NCBI RefSeq assembly: GCF_009764645.1
Contig: NZ_RWIM01000111.1
Location: 1-64,000 of the forward strand
Direction of reading: 5' to 3'
From: Pseudomonas sp. PB106
GTDB taxonomy: Bacteria > Pseudomonadota > Gammaproteobacteria > Pseudomonadales > Pseudomonadaceae
Length of the DNA stretch: 64,000 nt
Positions 18,605 to 27,717 of this stretch are shown piece by piece. Each line of letters begins with the position of its first letter. The first letter of the stretch is position 1. Under the pieces are notes generated by a model. It was given only the letters and a program-made list of their open reading frames with translations. It did not search any database and had not been told where the DNA came from. The position numbers and the translations under genes are program-made.

Positions 18605-19499
18605 ATGAACACCATGGCCGCAGCCTTTGCCAAATCGATCCAGAGACAGGACATCGCCCTCATTGCCCGCGATGGTTATCCGTTGTCCGCCAAGCGCTAC
18701 GGCGCAGCGGGCGTCGTCAAAGGTAACCTGATCATGGCCGGTGCCACCGGGGTCCAGCAGCGTTTTTATCGGCGTTTTGCCGAGCACGCGGCGCGCCAGG
18801 GCTTTCACGTGCTGACCCTCGATTACCGGGGCATCGGTGAATCGAAGCCGGCTTCCCTCAAAGGCTTTGAGATGTCTTATCTGGATTGGGCTTATCAGGA
18901 TCTGGCGGCGGCAGTGGATCTGCTAAGCCAGGAAGCGTTGCCGTTGTATTGGGTCGGCCATTCGTTTGGTGGTCACGCGATTGGTCTGTTGCCCAATCAC
19001 CCCGCCCTGACAGCTTGCTACACCCTGGGCAGTGGCGCGGGGTGGAGCGGCTGGATGTCCCGAACCGAGGCCTGGAAAATCCGTCTGATGTGGACGTTTG
19101 TGCTGCCGGTGATTGTCGCCCGCAAAGGCTACATGGCCTGGAGCATGCTGGGCATGGGCGATGATTTGCCGCTGGGCGTTTACAACGACTGGAAACGCTG
19201 GTGCAAATTCCCCCACTACTACTTCGACGACCCCCGAGATGAGCCATCTGCATGCGCTCTACGCCGAGGTCACAACGCCATGCGTTTTCGCCACGTCGGT
19301 CGATGATCCGTGGGCGCCGCCGCGTTCGCGCGATGCGTTTGTCAAAGCCATGGTGAATGCGCCGCTGACATTGCTGGATCTGCAGCCGCCACTGGGCAGC
19401 AAACCGTACGGGCACATGGGTTACTTCCGCGAAACCGCACAGCCGTTGTGGGATGAGGTGCTTGATTGGCTGCAAAGCGTCCCTGCACACACCACATAA
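18605..19499 (+). pseudogene. Alpha/beta hydrolase (COG4757-like), frameshifted
   Basis: A hydrolase of about 297 residues split by one extra base. The first part (18605 to about 19235) carries the nucleophile elbow GHSFGG (near residue 120) and DYRGIGES; the second part, in another frame, reads EMSHLHALYAEVTTPCVF...VDDPWAPPRS and ends with GHMGYFRE...WDEVLDWL before the stop at 19499. The frames join if one C is removed from the run of five at 19231-19235 (CCCCC to CCCC), giving DDPEMSH. Both halves keep good coding character, so this is either a recent inactivation or a sequencing error in a homopolymer. Next to the crotonase gene and in the same orientation. Confidence 0.8.
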
Positions 19500-19501
19500 G
19501 T

Positions 19502-19595
19502 TGTAGGAGCTGCCGCAGGCTGCGATCTGTTGATCTTGCCGTTAAAAACAAGATCAACAGATCGCAGCCTCGTTTCACTCGACAGCTCCTACAGG
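19502..19595. repeat. REP-type inverted repeat (TGTAGGAGCTGCCG family)
   Basis: Nearly identical to the element at 16063-16158, with the inner pair GATCTGTTGATCTTG / ACAAGATCAACAGATC perfectly complementary. It lies between the convergent hydrolase pseudogene and map. Confidence 0.85.
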
Positions 19596-19608
19596 GGTTT
19601 TGTGGTGT

Positions 19609-20400
19609 TTAGGTGATTGGGGAGTAGCCTTCGATTTCGTCCGGCCAAGCGGTGAGGATTTCGAAGCCGGTTTCGGTGACCGCAACCATATGCTCCCACT
19701 GCGCCGACAACGAGCCATCCTTGGTCAGCACGGTCCAGCCGTCCGGCATGTTCTTCACATGACGCTTGCCGGCATTGAGCATCGGCTCCACGGTAAAAAT
19801 CATCCCGGCCTTGAGCTTCATGCCCTGATTGGGAAAGCCGTAATGCAGGATTTGCGGTTCATCGTGATAGACCTTGCCGATGCCGTGCCCGCAATACTCG
19901 CGCACCACGCTGAAGCCTTCCTTCTCCGCCAGGCTCTGAATCGCGTGGCCGATGTCGCCCAACGTCGCGCCCGGTTTCACCACGCGAATCCCCGCGCACA
20001 TGGCGTCATAGGTGGTCTTGATCAGGTGCTGCGCCTCAGGCGTCGCCTCGCCGACCACGTACATGCGGCTGGTATCACCGAACCAGCCGTCCTTGATCAC
20101 CGCGATATCGAGGTTGACGATGTCGCCATCCTTCAACGGCGTGCCCGACGGAATACCGTGGCAGACCACGTCGTTGACCGAGGCGCAGACGGTTTTCGGA
20201 AAGCCGTGATAACCGACGTTGGCCGGCACCGCTTTCTGCACATTGACGATGTAGTCGTTACACAGTTGATCGAGCTGATCCGTGGTGACGCCGGCCTTGA
20301 CGTGCGGCACCAGCATCGCCAGCACTTCAGCGGCGAGTTTGCCGGCGGCGCGCGATTGCGCGATGTCGGCCGGGGTGTTGATCTTGATCTGGTTTCTCAT
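19609..20400 (-). CDS. map: Methionine aminopeptidase, type I
   Basis: A 263-residue type I methionine aminopeptidase, which removes the initiator Met from new proteins. Metal-ligand motifs are visible: VNLDIAVIKDGWFGDTSRMY (two Asp), GHGIGKVYHDEPQI (His), FTVEPML (Glu) and WEHMVAVTE (Glu). The start at 20400 (MRNQIKI) overlaps the stop of the ParD-like gene by four bases. Pseudomonads usually carry another map next to rpsB; this copy, coupled to a ParD-like gene, is the accessory type. Confidence 0.92.
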   Translation of the reverse strand: MRNQIKINTPADIAQSRAAGKLAAEVLAMLVPHVKAGVTTDQLDQLCNDYIVNVQKAVPANVGYHGFPKTVCASVNDVVCHGIPSGTPLKDGDIVNLDIAVIKDGWFGDTSRMYVVGEATPEAQHLIKTTYDAMCAGIRVVKPGATLGDIGHAIQSLAEKEGFSVVREYCGHGIGKVYHDEPQILHYGFPNQGMKLKAGMIFTVEPMLNAGKRHVKNMPDGWTVLTKDGSLSAQWEHMVAVTETGFEILTAWPDEIEGYSPIT

Positions 20401-20624
20401 GCGCTGACGGCTTCCTGTGTCAGTTGTTGCAGGTCGAGCCCGCCATTTTGTTCGGCACGGATCAACAAACGGCAAATGGCGCTGTGATCGAGGTTGGGGT
20501 GCAGTTCGGCGAGCATGCCGATGCGCATCCAGTGCTCGGCCTGCGCGTTGATCGAGCGGCTGAGCGCGTTGCTGGAGATGCGCAGATTCTCGTGCATGTC
20601 CTCTGAAATCTTTACGATGCCCAT
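20397..20624 (-). CDS. ParD-like protein
   Basis: A 75-residue protein of the ParD-like family (PF11903), related to ribbon-helix-helix antitoxins (MGIVKISEDMHENLRISSNA, LSRSINAQAEHWMRIGMLAE). It overlaps map by four bases (ATGA) and no ParE-like toxin gene is adjacent, so it is not an obvious toxin-antitoxin half. It may regulate its own operon; the upstream region GTATATGGATCGTATA (20644-20659) holds a GTATA repeat that could be its site. Confidence 0.8.
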   Translation of the reverse strand: MGIVKISEDMHENLRISSNALSRSINAQAEHWMRIGMLAELHPNLDHSAICRLLIRAEQNGGLDLQQLTQEAVSA

Positions 20625-20691
20625 ATATGGTTCCGATACGATGTGTATATGGATCGTATATTAGCCAAGCCTCGCCGAAGATTGCAAACCC

Positions 20692-21548
20692 TCAGCCAAG
20701 CGCCGCATCAAAAAACGACGAAATGAGCCGACTGGAGCGCCGTTCAGCCAAACAGTACAAATACGTTTCCGTAAACAGCTCTTCGCCCTCGATTCTGATC
20801 GTGCGAATTTTCGGGTCGGCAATGAACTCTGCTTCCGACACCACTCCCAACCCGAGCCCACGCACCACCGCTTCCCGCAACGCCTCACGACTGCCGATTT
20901 CCATGGCGATGCGCGGTTTCACCTGTGCCGCATTCAACGCCTGCTCCAGCACCAGTCGCGTGGTCGAGCCGGGCTCACGTTGCAGCAGTCGTTGCCCTTC
21001 CAGTTCTTCCAGGCGCACGCTGCCGCGATTGGCCAGCGGATGCTCATGGTGGGCAAACAGGATGATCGCGTGCCGCGCATAACGCACTGAACACAACGCT
21101 GGATCATCCTGACGCCCGGCCAACACCGCGATATCGGTGACGTAATTTTCCAGATCCGACAGCACTTGCGCCGAGTTACCCACGCGGATCGACACGTCGA
21201 TATTCGGATGCTGTTGCAAATAACTGTCGACCATCTCGATCACATGAAACGGCCCCACCGCACCGACCTTGAGCTGGCCGCTGTCGAGCCGCCCGGAGTC
21301 GCGCAAAAGGTTGTGCGCTTCCAGTTCAGCAAGGCAATCCGTTGCGCGATCGGCAGCAATTGTCGACCGACGTCGGACAGTTCGATCCGCCGCCCACGCC
21401 GATGAAAAAGCTCCACGTTGTGCTGCCGTTCCAGGCTTTGCACTTGCGTCGTCAGCGTCGGCTGGCTCAACCCCGACGCCCGCGCCCCGGCACTGAAACT
21501 GCCGTGGCGGGCGACGGCGAGAAAGGCCCGCAATTTGGCGCTCGACAT
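20692..21548 (-). pseudogene. LysR-family regulator of the phosphonate locus, frameshifted
   Basis: A LysR regulator of about 285 residues split by a one-base loss. The first part, from ATG at 21548, encodes the DNA-binding helix-turn-helix (KLRAFLAVARHGSFSAGARA, LSQPTLTTQVQSLE, VELFHRRGRRIELSDVG) up to IAQRIA; the second part, in another frame, continues LAELEAHNLLRDSG and the full effector domain to FFDAALG at 20692. Inserting one base near 21343-21346 (ATTGC-N-CTTGCTG) rejoins them. It is divergent from phnD and resembles the second LysR at 26773 (both have VELFHRRGR). Either the regulator is inactive in this strain or the read has an error. Confidence 0.82.
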
Positions 21549-21603
21549 CCATAGACTCCATCAATAGTTAGCTACGGTTTCCCATATTGAATTGATTGAA
21601 TGA

Positions 21604-21617
21604 CTGTCACGTGACAG
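21604..21617. promoter_or_regulatory. Palindrome CTGTCACGTGACAG before phnD
   Basis: A perfect 14-base palindrome in the 109-base gap between the LysR gene and phnD, 40 bases before the phnD start. It could be a regulator site for phnDCE. It contains a CTGTCAC half like a Pho box half but lacks a second half at 11-base spacing, so PhoB control is not supported. Confidence 0.4.
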
Positions 21618-21657
21618 CCCTAGCCTGTGGCAACTCCCAACCACACCGTGGAATGCC

Positions 21658-22524
21658 ATGAAAACAATTAACCAGTTCCTGCGTGCCGCCAGCCTTGCCG
21701 TACTTGCCCTGAGTGCCAGCCAGGTCTGGGCCAAGGACAAACTGACCATTGGCCTGATCCCCTCCGAAGATTCCCAAGCGATGATCGAATCGAGCAAACA
21801 AGTGCTCGACGATCTGCAAGCCAAAATCGGCATGCCGGTGGTGCCGTTCGTGGCCACCGACTACAACGGCATCATCGAAGCGCTGCGCTCGGGCAAACTC
21901 GACGTCGCCTACCTCGGGCCTTTCTCCTACGTGCTGGCGACCTCGGTGGCCGATGTCGAAGCGTTCTCCGTGGCGGTGACCAAGAAGACCGGCCAGAGCG
22001 CTTACAAAAGCGTGATTCTGGCACGCAAGGACAGCGGCATTCATTCGCTGGCCGACCTCAAGGGCCATACATTCGCGTTCGTTGACCCAAGCTCGGCGTC
22101 CGGTCATCTGTTCCCGAAAGCAGGACTGGAGCAGGCAGGGTTCGCCCCGGACACGCTGTTCAAACGGGTGATTTTCTCCGGTTCCCACGACGCCAGCATC
22201 CTCGCGGTGGAGAACAAGAAAGTTGACGCCGCTGCCGTGGCTGACCGCATCTTCGCCAGCGCCGTGGCCAAAGGCGTGGTGAAGCAGGATGACTTTGAAA
22301 TCGTCTGGAGCTCCAAGCCGATTCCCGAATCGCCGATGGTCTGGCGCAAAGCGCTGGATCCGGAGCTGAAGAAGAAAGTCGCTGAGGCACTGGCCTCGAT
22401 CAAGGACGTGCCGTGGGGCGACCAGGGCGTGCTCAACGGCTTCCAGCCCACCACCGACGCGTCCTATGACGTGGTGCGCGAAACCGCCAAGGTGCTCGAT
22501 CTCGATTTGCGGAGCATGAAATGA
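21658..22524 (+). CDS. phnD: Phosphonate/phosphite ABC transporter, periplasmic binding protein
   Basis: A 288-residue PhnD-family binding protein with a signal peptide cut after SQVWA (residue 25). Family segments: KLTIGLIPSEDSQAMIESSK, VDVAYLGPFSYV-like DVAYLGPFSYVLAT, FVDPSSASGHLFPK, and VDAAAVADRIF. It binds a phosphonate in the periplasm and delivers it to PhnE. It overlaps phnC by four bases (ATGA). The order phnDCE with a LysR gene, an alcohol dehydrogenase and phnX downstream suggests substrates such as 2-aminoethyl- or 2-hydroxyethylphosphonate. Confidence 0.9.
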   Translation: MKTINQFLRAASLAVLALSASQVWAKDKLTIGLIPSEDSQAMIESSKQVLDDLQAKIGMPVVPFVATDYNGIIEALRSGKLDVAYLGPFSYVLATSVADVEAFSVAVTKKTGQSAYKSVILARKDSGIHSLADLKGHTFAFVDPSSASGHLFPKAGLEQAGFAPDTLFKRVIFSGSHDASILAVENKKVDAAAVADRIFASAVAKGVVKQDDFEIVWSSKPIPESPMVWRKALDPELKKKVAEALASIKDVPWGDQGVLNGFQPTTDASYDVVRETAKVLDLDLRSMK

Positions 22525-23312
22525 TCAGCATCCGCCAACTGACCAAACACTACGGCAGCAACCCGGTGTTGCGCGGCATCGACCTTGAAGTCGCAGCGGG
22601 CGAATTCGTCGTGGTGCTCGGTCAGTCCGGCGCCGGTAAATCGACCTTGCTGCGTTGCATCAATCGTTTGGCGCAGGCCGACAGCGGCACGCTGAACGTG
22701 GCGGGCATCGACGCTCTCGCCTGCCCGGACACCAGCGTTTTGCGCCGTGAAGTGGCGATGATTTTTCAGCACCACAACGTAGTGCCGCGCTTAAGCGTTT
22801 TGAAGAATGTGCTGACCGGTCGCCTCGGTTCCGTCGGCACCCTCGCCTCGATTCTGCAACTGTTTCGCCGTGACGATGTGGCGCTGGCAATGCAATGCCT
22901 GGAACGCGTCGAACTGGCACACAAGGCCGGTGAGCGCACCGATTCATTGTCTGGCGGGCAGAAGCAGCGCGTCGGTATTGCCCGCGCCCTGGCGCAACGA
23001 CCGCAGGTAATTCTGGCCGATGAACCGATCGCCAGCCTCGACCCGAAAACCGCGCGACTGGTGTTGCAGTACCTGCGCGATGCCACCCGCGAACTGGGCA
23101 TCACCGTGCTGTGCAATCTGCATCAGGTCGAATACGCCCGTGAGTTTGGCGACCGCGTGGTCGGCCTCGCTCACGGCAGTCTGGTGTTCGATGGCAAAGC
23201 GTCGAGCATGACCGACGCCGACCTGGCGCGAATCTATCCGGGGCAATCTGCGGAGTCTTCCGTAGCCATCCCGACGCCAACCCTGACTTATCGCGCCGCT
23301 TCGAGGGCCTGA
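22521..23312 (+). CDS. phnC: Phosphonate ABC transporter, ATPase
   Basis: A 263-residue ATPase: Walker A GQSGAGKST near 35-43, signature LSGGQKQR near 145, Walker B VILADEPIASLDP near 165. A PhnC-type insertion between Walker A and the signature (LTGRLGSVGTLASILQLF) is present. It overlaps phnD by four bases and ends two bases before phnE. It powers uptake through PhnE. Confidence 0.92.
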   Translation: MISIRQLTKHYGSNPVLRGIDLEVAAGEFVVVLGQSGAGKSTLLRCINRLAQADSGTLNVAGIDALACPDTSVLRREVAMIFQHHNVVPRLSVLKNVLTGRLGSVGTLASILQLFRRDDVALAMQCLERVELAHKAGERTDSLSGGQKQRVGIARALAQRPQVILADEPIASLDPKTARLVLQYLRDATRELGITVLCNLHQVEYAREFGDRVVGLAHGSLVFDGKASSMTDADLARIYPGQSAESSVAIPTPTLTYRAASRA

Positions 23313-23314
23313 GC

Positions 23315-24133
23315 ATGCCATCGCAAAACTATCAGTGGGTCGGTGAGCGGCCCCGTGGTACACGCAGTTGGCTGACCACCGCCGGTATCGTCCTGATCGT
23401 GCTGTGGACGCTGAACTGGAGCGCGCAAGGTGCGCAGCTCAGTCTCGGTGAACTGGCGGCGGGTTTGCCGCAGATCGGTGACTTTCTCTCGCGCACTTTT
23501 CCGCCGGACCTGAGCATTCTTCCGCGTCTGGTCGCACCTGCGGTGGAGACTTTGCAGATTGCCATTTGGGGCACCCTGCTTGGCGTGTTGCTGGCGATAC
23601 CAATCTCGTTCCTGGCCGCACGCAATCTAAGCCGCAATCGCTGGGTGTTTCACGCCACGCGTCAGGCGCTGAATTTCACCCGCAGCATCAACGAACTGAT
23701 CCTCGCCTTGATCTTCGTGTCCGCCGTCGGCCTCGGCCCGTTCCCCGGCGTGTTGGCGCTGGCGCTGCATGGTCTGGGCATGCTCGGCAAGTTCTTCGCC
23801 GAGAGCATCGAAGAGATCGACCAAGGCCCGATTGAAGCGCTGCAAGCGACTGGTGCGCGGCCGTTGCAGGTGATCGTGTTTGGCGTTTTACCGCAGGTGA
23901 TCACGGCGTGGATTGCGGTGATTCTGTACCGCTTCGAAGTCAATCTGCGCTCGGCCACCGTGCTGGGAATGGTCGGCGCCGGCGGCCTGGGGTTCGAACT
24001 GGTGAGCAGCCTGAAGTTGTTCAAATACCCGGAAACCGCGACCTGCATCATCGTCATCACCTTCATGGTGATCGTCGCCGACGCCATCTCCAGTCGCATG
24101 CGCGCGGCGATCCAGAGCGGTTCGGCACACTGA
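23315..24133 (+). CDS. phnE: Phosphonate ABC transporter, permease
   Basis: A 272-residue permease with about six helices and the coupling loop IEALQATGARPLQVIVFGVL near 170-190, followed by SATVLGMVGAGGLGFEL, which is typical of PhnE. It completes the phnDCE importer and is followed by 110 bases before the next gene, a gap with no clear terminator. Confidence 0.92.
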   Translation: MPSQNYQWVGERPRGTRSWLTTAGIVLIVLWTLNWSAQGAQLSLGELAAGLPQIGDFLSRTFPPDLSILPRLVAPAVETLQIAIWGTLLGVLLAIPISFLAARNLSRNRWVFHATRQALNFTRSINELILALIFVSAVGLGPFPGVLALALHGLGMLGKFFAESIEEIDQGPIEALQATGARPLQVIVFGVLPQVITAWIAVILYRFEVNLRSATVLGMVGAGGLGFELVSSLKLFKYPETATCIIVITFMVIVADAISSRMRAAIQSGSAH

Positions 24134-24243
24134 CGTAGAGCGGCTATCGGCTGAGCCGATTCAAACCTGCGAATTATCGATTTGAGCCGTTGTCGACAGG
24201 CGCTGAGTATGGCGCCACACGACAACAACAAGAAGGATCCACC

Positions 24244-25335
24244 ATGACTGCCCGCTTCCAGAACCCCGTCGATACCCGTTTCGGCTGGGGCAGCCTGCAA
24301 GACCTCGCTGCCATCACCGAGCTGCAAACCGTGGCCCTCGTGACCTTCCCTGAGGCCCGTGGCCTGGGGCTGGTCGATCGCCTGCAAGCGTTGCTCGGCG
24401 AGCGTCTGGTCTACGTGTTCGAAGACGTTCAGCCCAACCCGGACGTTGCCCATTTGCGCAGCACTTACGAGCAGTTCTGGGAGCAGGCCGGCGATTGCGA
24501 TGTGGTGCTCGCGGTCGGGGGTGGCAGCGCCATCGATACCGCCAAAGCGTTGATCGTCGGCACCGAGTCCGGCCATTTCGATGAACTGTTGGCGCTGCTC
24601 GCAAGCGGCAAACCGTTCACCCCGGCGCGCTGCAAACAGCTGATCGCAGCACCCACCACCGCCGGCACCGGCAGCGAGGTCACGCCATGGGCAACCATCT
24701 GGGACAGCGCCAGCCAGAAGAAATACTCGCTGCACCTGGATTGCACCTGGCCACGCGTGGCGATCATCGACCCGCAGTTGATGCTGACCGTGCCCGCCGC
24801 CGTCACTGTTTCCACCGGCCTCGACGCGCTCTCCCATGCGCTGGAGTCGATCTGGAACGTCAACGCCAATCCGGTTTCCGACACCTTCGCCATCTCGGCG
24901 ATCGAAGACATCCTCGAGTGCCTGCCGAGCCTGCAAAAAGACTTGTCCAGCCAGGAACTGCGCACTCGCATGGCACTGGCGGCGCTCAAGGCCGGCCTGG
25001 CGTTTTCCAACACCAAAACCGCGCTGGCGCATTCGATTTCCTACGAGATGACCTTACGCCACGGCCTGCCCCACGGCATTGCCTGCTCCTTCACCCTGCC
25101 GCTCGTGCTGGGTCTGGCGTGGGGGCATGACGCTACCCGAGACCGCGTCTTGCAGCGCGTATTCGGCGAAGACCTGCCCAAGGCTCAACAGCAGTTGCGC
25201 GAGTTCCTCCATGCCCTGGGCGTGAAAACCGAGTTTGCCGACTATGGCGTCTCGGCCAAGGACGCCGAAGACATCATTCACCTGGCGATGCAGGGCGCAC
25301 GCGGCAAGAACTTCATTGGTTGCCAAGCCGCCTGA
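24244..25335 (+). CDS. Iron-containing alcohol dehydrogenase, probably acting on hydroxyethylphosphonate/phosphonoacetaldehyde
   Basis: A 363-residue group III alcohol dehydrogenase: cofactor loop AVGGGSAIDTAKA near 88-100, PTTAGTGSEVTPWAT near 138, and the metal ligands Asp and His in GLDALSHALE, His in LAHSISYEM and His in RHGLPHGIA. The ATG at 24244 follows AAGGATCC. Members of this family reduce phosphonoacetaldehyde to 2-hydroxyethylphosphonate in phosphonate biosynthesis; here, beside phnX and transporters, the reverse oxidation feeding PhnX is the more likely direction. That assignment rests on context. Confidence 0.85.
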   Translation: MTARFQNPVDTRFGWGSLQDLAAITELQTVALVTFPEARGLGLVDRLQALLGERLVYVFEDVQPNPDVAHLRSTYEQFWEQAGDCDVVLAVGGGSAIDTAKALIVGTESGHFDELLALLASGKPFTPARCKQLIAAPTTAGTGSEVTPWATIWDSASQKKYSLHLDCTWPRVAIIDPQLMLTVPAAVTVSTGLDALSHALESIWNVNANPVSDTFAISAIEDILECLPSLQKDLSSQELRTRMALAALKAGLAFSNTKTALAHSISYEMTLRHGLPHGIACSFTLPLVLGLAWGHDATRDRVLQRVFGEDLPKAQQQLREFLHALGVKTEFADYGVSAKDAEDIIHLAMQGARGKNFIGCQAA

Positions 25336-25466
25336 CGCCGCCCCGAACCTGAAAAACCCAAGCACAGCCGGCGGCGCAAAACGCTGCGGTGATTTCCTGT
25401 CGCACCAAAAAAGAGTGCACCCGCCGACGACAACCGACGGGAACCCACAACAATAAGGAAAAGATC

Positions 25467-26762
25467 ATGAATCGTGCCGAAACAATGCCTGGTCTCGCCG
25501 TACGTTCTGCCTCGTTCCGGGTCGCACAGTGGCGCATGCTGCTGGCGGCGATGTTTTGTTACCTGTTTTTCTACACTGGACGGCAGACCTTCGGTTTCGC
25601 CATTCCGGGGATTCAGGCTGAATTCGGCTTGAGCAAGGAAACCCTCGGCTGGGCGTCTGCTGCAATGCTATGGGCTTATGCGATTGGTCAGGCGATCAAC
25701 GGCAACCTCGCCGATAAGTTCGGTGGCCGGCGCATCATGACTCTCGGCGCGGTGTTGTCCTGCGGCGCCAACTGGGTGACCAGTTTTGCCGGCGGCTTTG
25801 CCAGTCTGATTCTGCCGTGGGGCGTCAACGGCTACTTTCAGGCCTTGGGCTGGGCACCGGGCGGTCGGCTGATTGCCAATTGGTGGGCTGCCGGTGAGCG
25901 CGGCAAGGTTTATGGCTTCTACACTTTCGCCGCCGGTTGCGCGTCGATTCTATCGTACGTCACCTCTATCGTCGTGCTCGAAGTGCTGCAACTGGAGTGG
26001 CGCTGGATCTTCCGTTTGCCAGTGCTGCTGATGCTCGCCGGCGGGATCATTTTCTATCTGGTTGCCCGTGAACGCCCGCAGGATCTGGGCTTCGAACCGG
26101 TGGGCGACACCGGCGTGGCCAACGCTGACGACAAACATCAGGAAGCCGCGCATGGCGAAGTCGAGACCTCGGCACAACGCTATAAAGCGGTGCTGAAGAA
26201 TCCGCGCCTGCTGATCGCCGCGCTGTCACTGGGCTTTCAAAACGCGGCGCGCTACGGCTTGATCGTTTGGGTGCCGGTGCACTTTCTCGGCGCCGACTGG
26301 AAAAGCGGTGACGGCATGATCGATCCGAAATGGATCACCGTCGCCCTCCCCGTCGGCATGGCGGTTGGCGCGTTGAGCAATGGCTGGGTGTCGGACAAGC
26401 TGTTCGGTTCCAAGCGCTATCTGGCGATCATGCTCTACATGTTCCTTGGCGCCGCGACGAGTTTGTGGATGTGGAGCCTGCCGCCGCACAGCGTGATCGG
26501 TCTGGTGGCGTTGTTCCTTTGCGGCTTCTTCGTCTACGGCCCGGCGTCGAGTTTCTGGGCGCTGTGCCCGGATCTGGTCGGTGCCAAACGCGCCGGTACC
26601 GCGACCGGGATCATGAACTTTTCGTCCTATCTGTTTGCCGGCCTGGCCGAGCCTTTGATTGGTCGTTTGCTTGACACCACGGCAAACACGTCTCTCATCT
26701 TCATAGTGGTCACCAGCGCCTGCCTGTGCAGCGCGGCGGTGGCATTGTTCATTCGACGCTGA
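25467..26762 (+). CDS. OPA-type MFS transporter (GlpT/UhpT-like)
   Basis: A 431-residue 12-helix major facilitator of the organophosphate:phosphate antiporter type. Family segments include YTGRQTFGFAIPGIQAEFGL, NGNLADKFGGRR, NGYFQALGWAPGGRLIANWW and FGLSKETLGW. The ATG at 25467 follows AAGGAAAAG. Located between the alcohol dehydrogenase and a LysR gene in the phosphonate locus, it is a second uptake route besides phnDCE, probably for an organophosphonate; exchange with phosphate would fit both the family and the pathway, which releases phosphate. Confidence 0.85.
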   Translation: MNRAETMPGLAVRSASFRVAQWRMLLAAMFCYLFFYTGRQTFGFAIPGIQAEFGLSKETLGWASAAMLWAYAIGQAINGNLADKFGGRRIMTLGAVLSCGANWVTSFAGGFASLILPWGVNGYFQALGWAPGGRLIANWWAAGERGKVYGFYTFAAGCASILSYVTSIVVLEVLQLEWRWIFRLPVLLMLAGGIIFYLVARERPQDLGFEPVGDTGVANADDKHQEAAHGEVETSAQRYKAVLKNPRLLIAALSLGFQNAARYGLIVWVPVHFLGADWKSGDGMIDPKWITVALPVGMAVGALSNGWVSDKLFGSKRYLAIMLYMFLGAATSLWMWSLPPHSVIGLVALFLCGFFVYGPASSFWALCPDLVGAKRAGTATGIMNFSSYLFAGLAEPLIGRLLDTTANTSLIFIVVTSACLCSAAVALFIRR

Positions 26763-26772
26763 TGGGGCTTGC

Positions 26773-27642
26773 ATGTACCAGTATCACAAGTGGTTGCGTT
26801 CGTTTCATGCGGTGGCGAAAACCGGCAGCTTCACCCTCGCGGCAGAGTACCTCAGCGTCGGTCAGCCGACCGTCAGCGAGCAGGTCAACGCGCTGGAGAA
26901 AACCTTCTCGGTCGAGCTGTTCCATCGGCGCGGGCGCTACATCGAGATGAGTTCCGCCGGGCACAAGCTCTACGCAATCACTCAAGGTTTGTTCGGCCAG
27001 GAAGATGAAGCGGTGCAACTGCTGCAGAGTTTCAAGCAACGCAAAAACGGCATGCTGCGCCTTGGTGCGGTGTCGCCGCCGATTGCGATGAACCTGACCT
27101 ACGAGCTGATGCAGCGGCACCCGGACATTGAACTGGAAACCTCGTTTTCTTCGGAAAAGGAAACGCTCGCGCGGCTGTTCAACTTCGACATCGACGTGGC
27201 GATTCTGGCGCTGTCGGAATTCGATGAGCGCTTCCATACGCGGCTGTATCACCGCTATCCGATCATCGCCGTGGTGCGCGATGACCATCCGTGGGCCAGC
27301 CAGTCGCAGGTTCACATCAGCGAAATCAGTCGCGAGAAATGGGTGATGCGCGAGCAAAGTGCGCGCACCCGGCAACTGGTGGAAGAAAGCTGCAAGCGCC
27401 TCGCCATCGACCTCAACTGCGTCATGCAACTGAACAGCCGCGAAGCCATCGTCCACGCGATCGTCAAAGGCATCGGCATCGGTTTTGTCTCGGCGGTCGA
27501 GTACGCCGAAACCCCGGGCACCACGCCGATCACTTTTGTCGATCACCCGTTCTTTATCGAATACCACCTGTGCTGCCTCGGCATCCGCAGGAACCGGCCG
27601 GTGATTGCCGAACTGTTTGATGCGAATCCACCGCTGACCTGA
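26773..27642 (+). CDS. LysR-family regulator of phosphonate catabolism
   Basis: A 289-residue LysR regulator with the N-terminal helix-turn-helix (WLRSFHAVAKTGSFTLAAEY, SVGQPTVSEQVNALE, VELFHRRGRYIEMSSAG) and a substrate-binding domain from about residue 90. It starts ten bases after the MFS gene and ends 75 bases before phnX. It resembles the broken LysR at 20692 in the DNA-binding part. It probably induces phnX and neighbours in response to a phosphonate, so the pathway can be used for carbon without phosphate starvation. Confidence 0.88.
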   Translation: MYQYHKWLRSFHAVAKTGSFTLAAEYLSVGQPTVSEQVNALEKTFSVELFHRRGRYIEMSSAGHKLYAITQGLFGQEDEAVQLLQSFKQRKNGMLRLGAVSPPIAMNLTYELMQRHPDIELETSFSSEKETLARLFNFDIDVAILALSEFDERFHTRLYHRYPIIAVVRDDHPWASQSQVHISEISREKWVMREQSARTRQLVEESCKRLAIDLNCVMQLNSREAIVHAIVKGIGIGFVSAVEYAETPGTTPITFVDHPFFIEYHLCCLGIRRNRPVIAELFDANPPLT

Positions 27643-27717
27643 TCAGCACTGCCCCTTGAAACCGCCTACCTCATTACCGAGGGACGGCCCACGCTTACCT
27701 GAAAACGGAGATTGACC

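Noticed and set aside
20397..20624. A complete type II toxin-antitoxin pair
   Set aside because: Only the ParD-like protein is present; the neighbour is methionine aminopeptidase and no ParE-like frame is seen.
21604..21617. Pho box before phnD
   Set aside because: Only one CTGTCA half exists; the other arm is its inverted partner and not a direct repeat at 11-base spacing.
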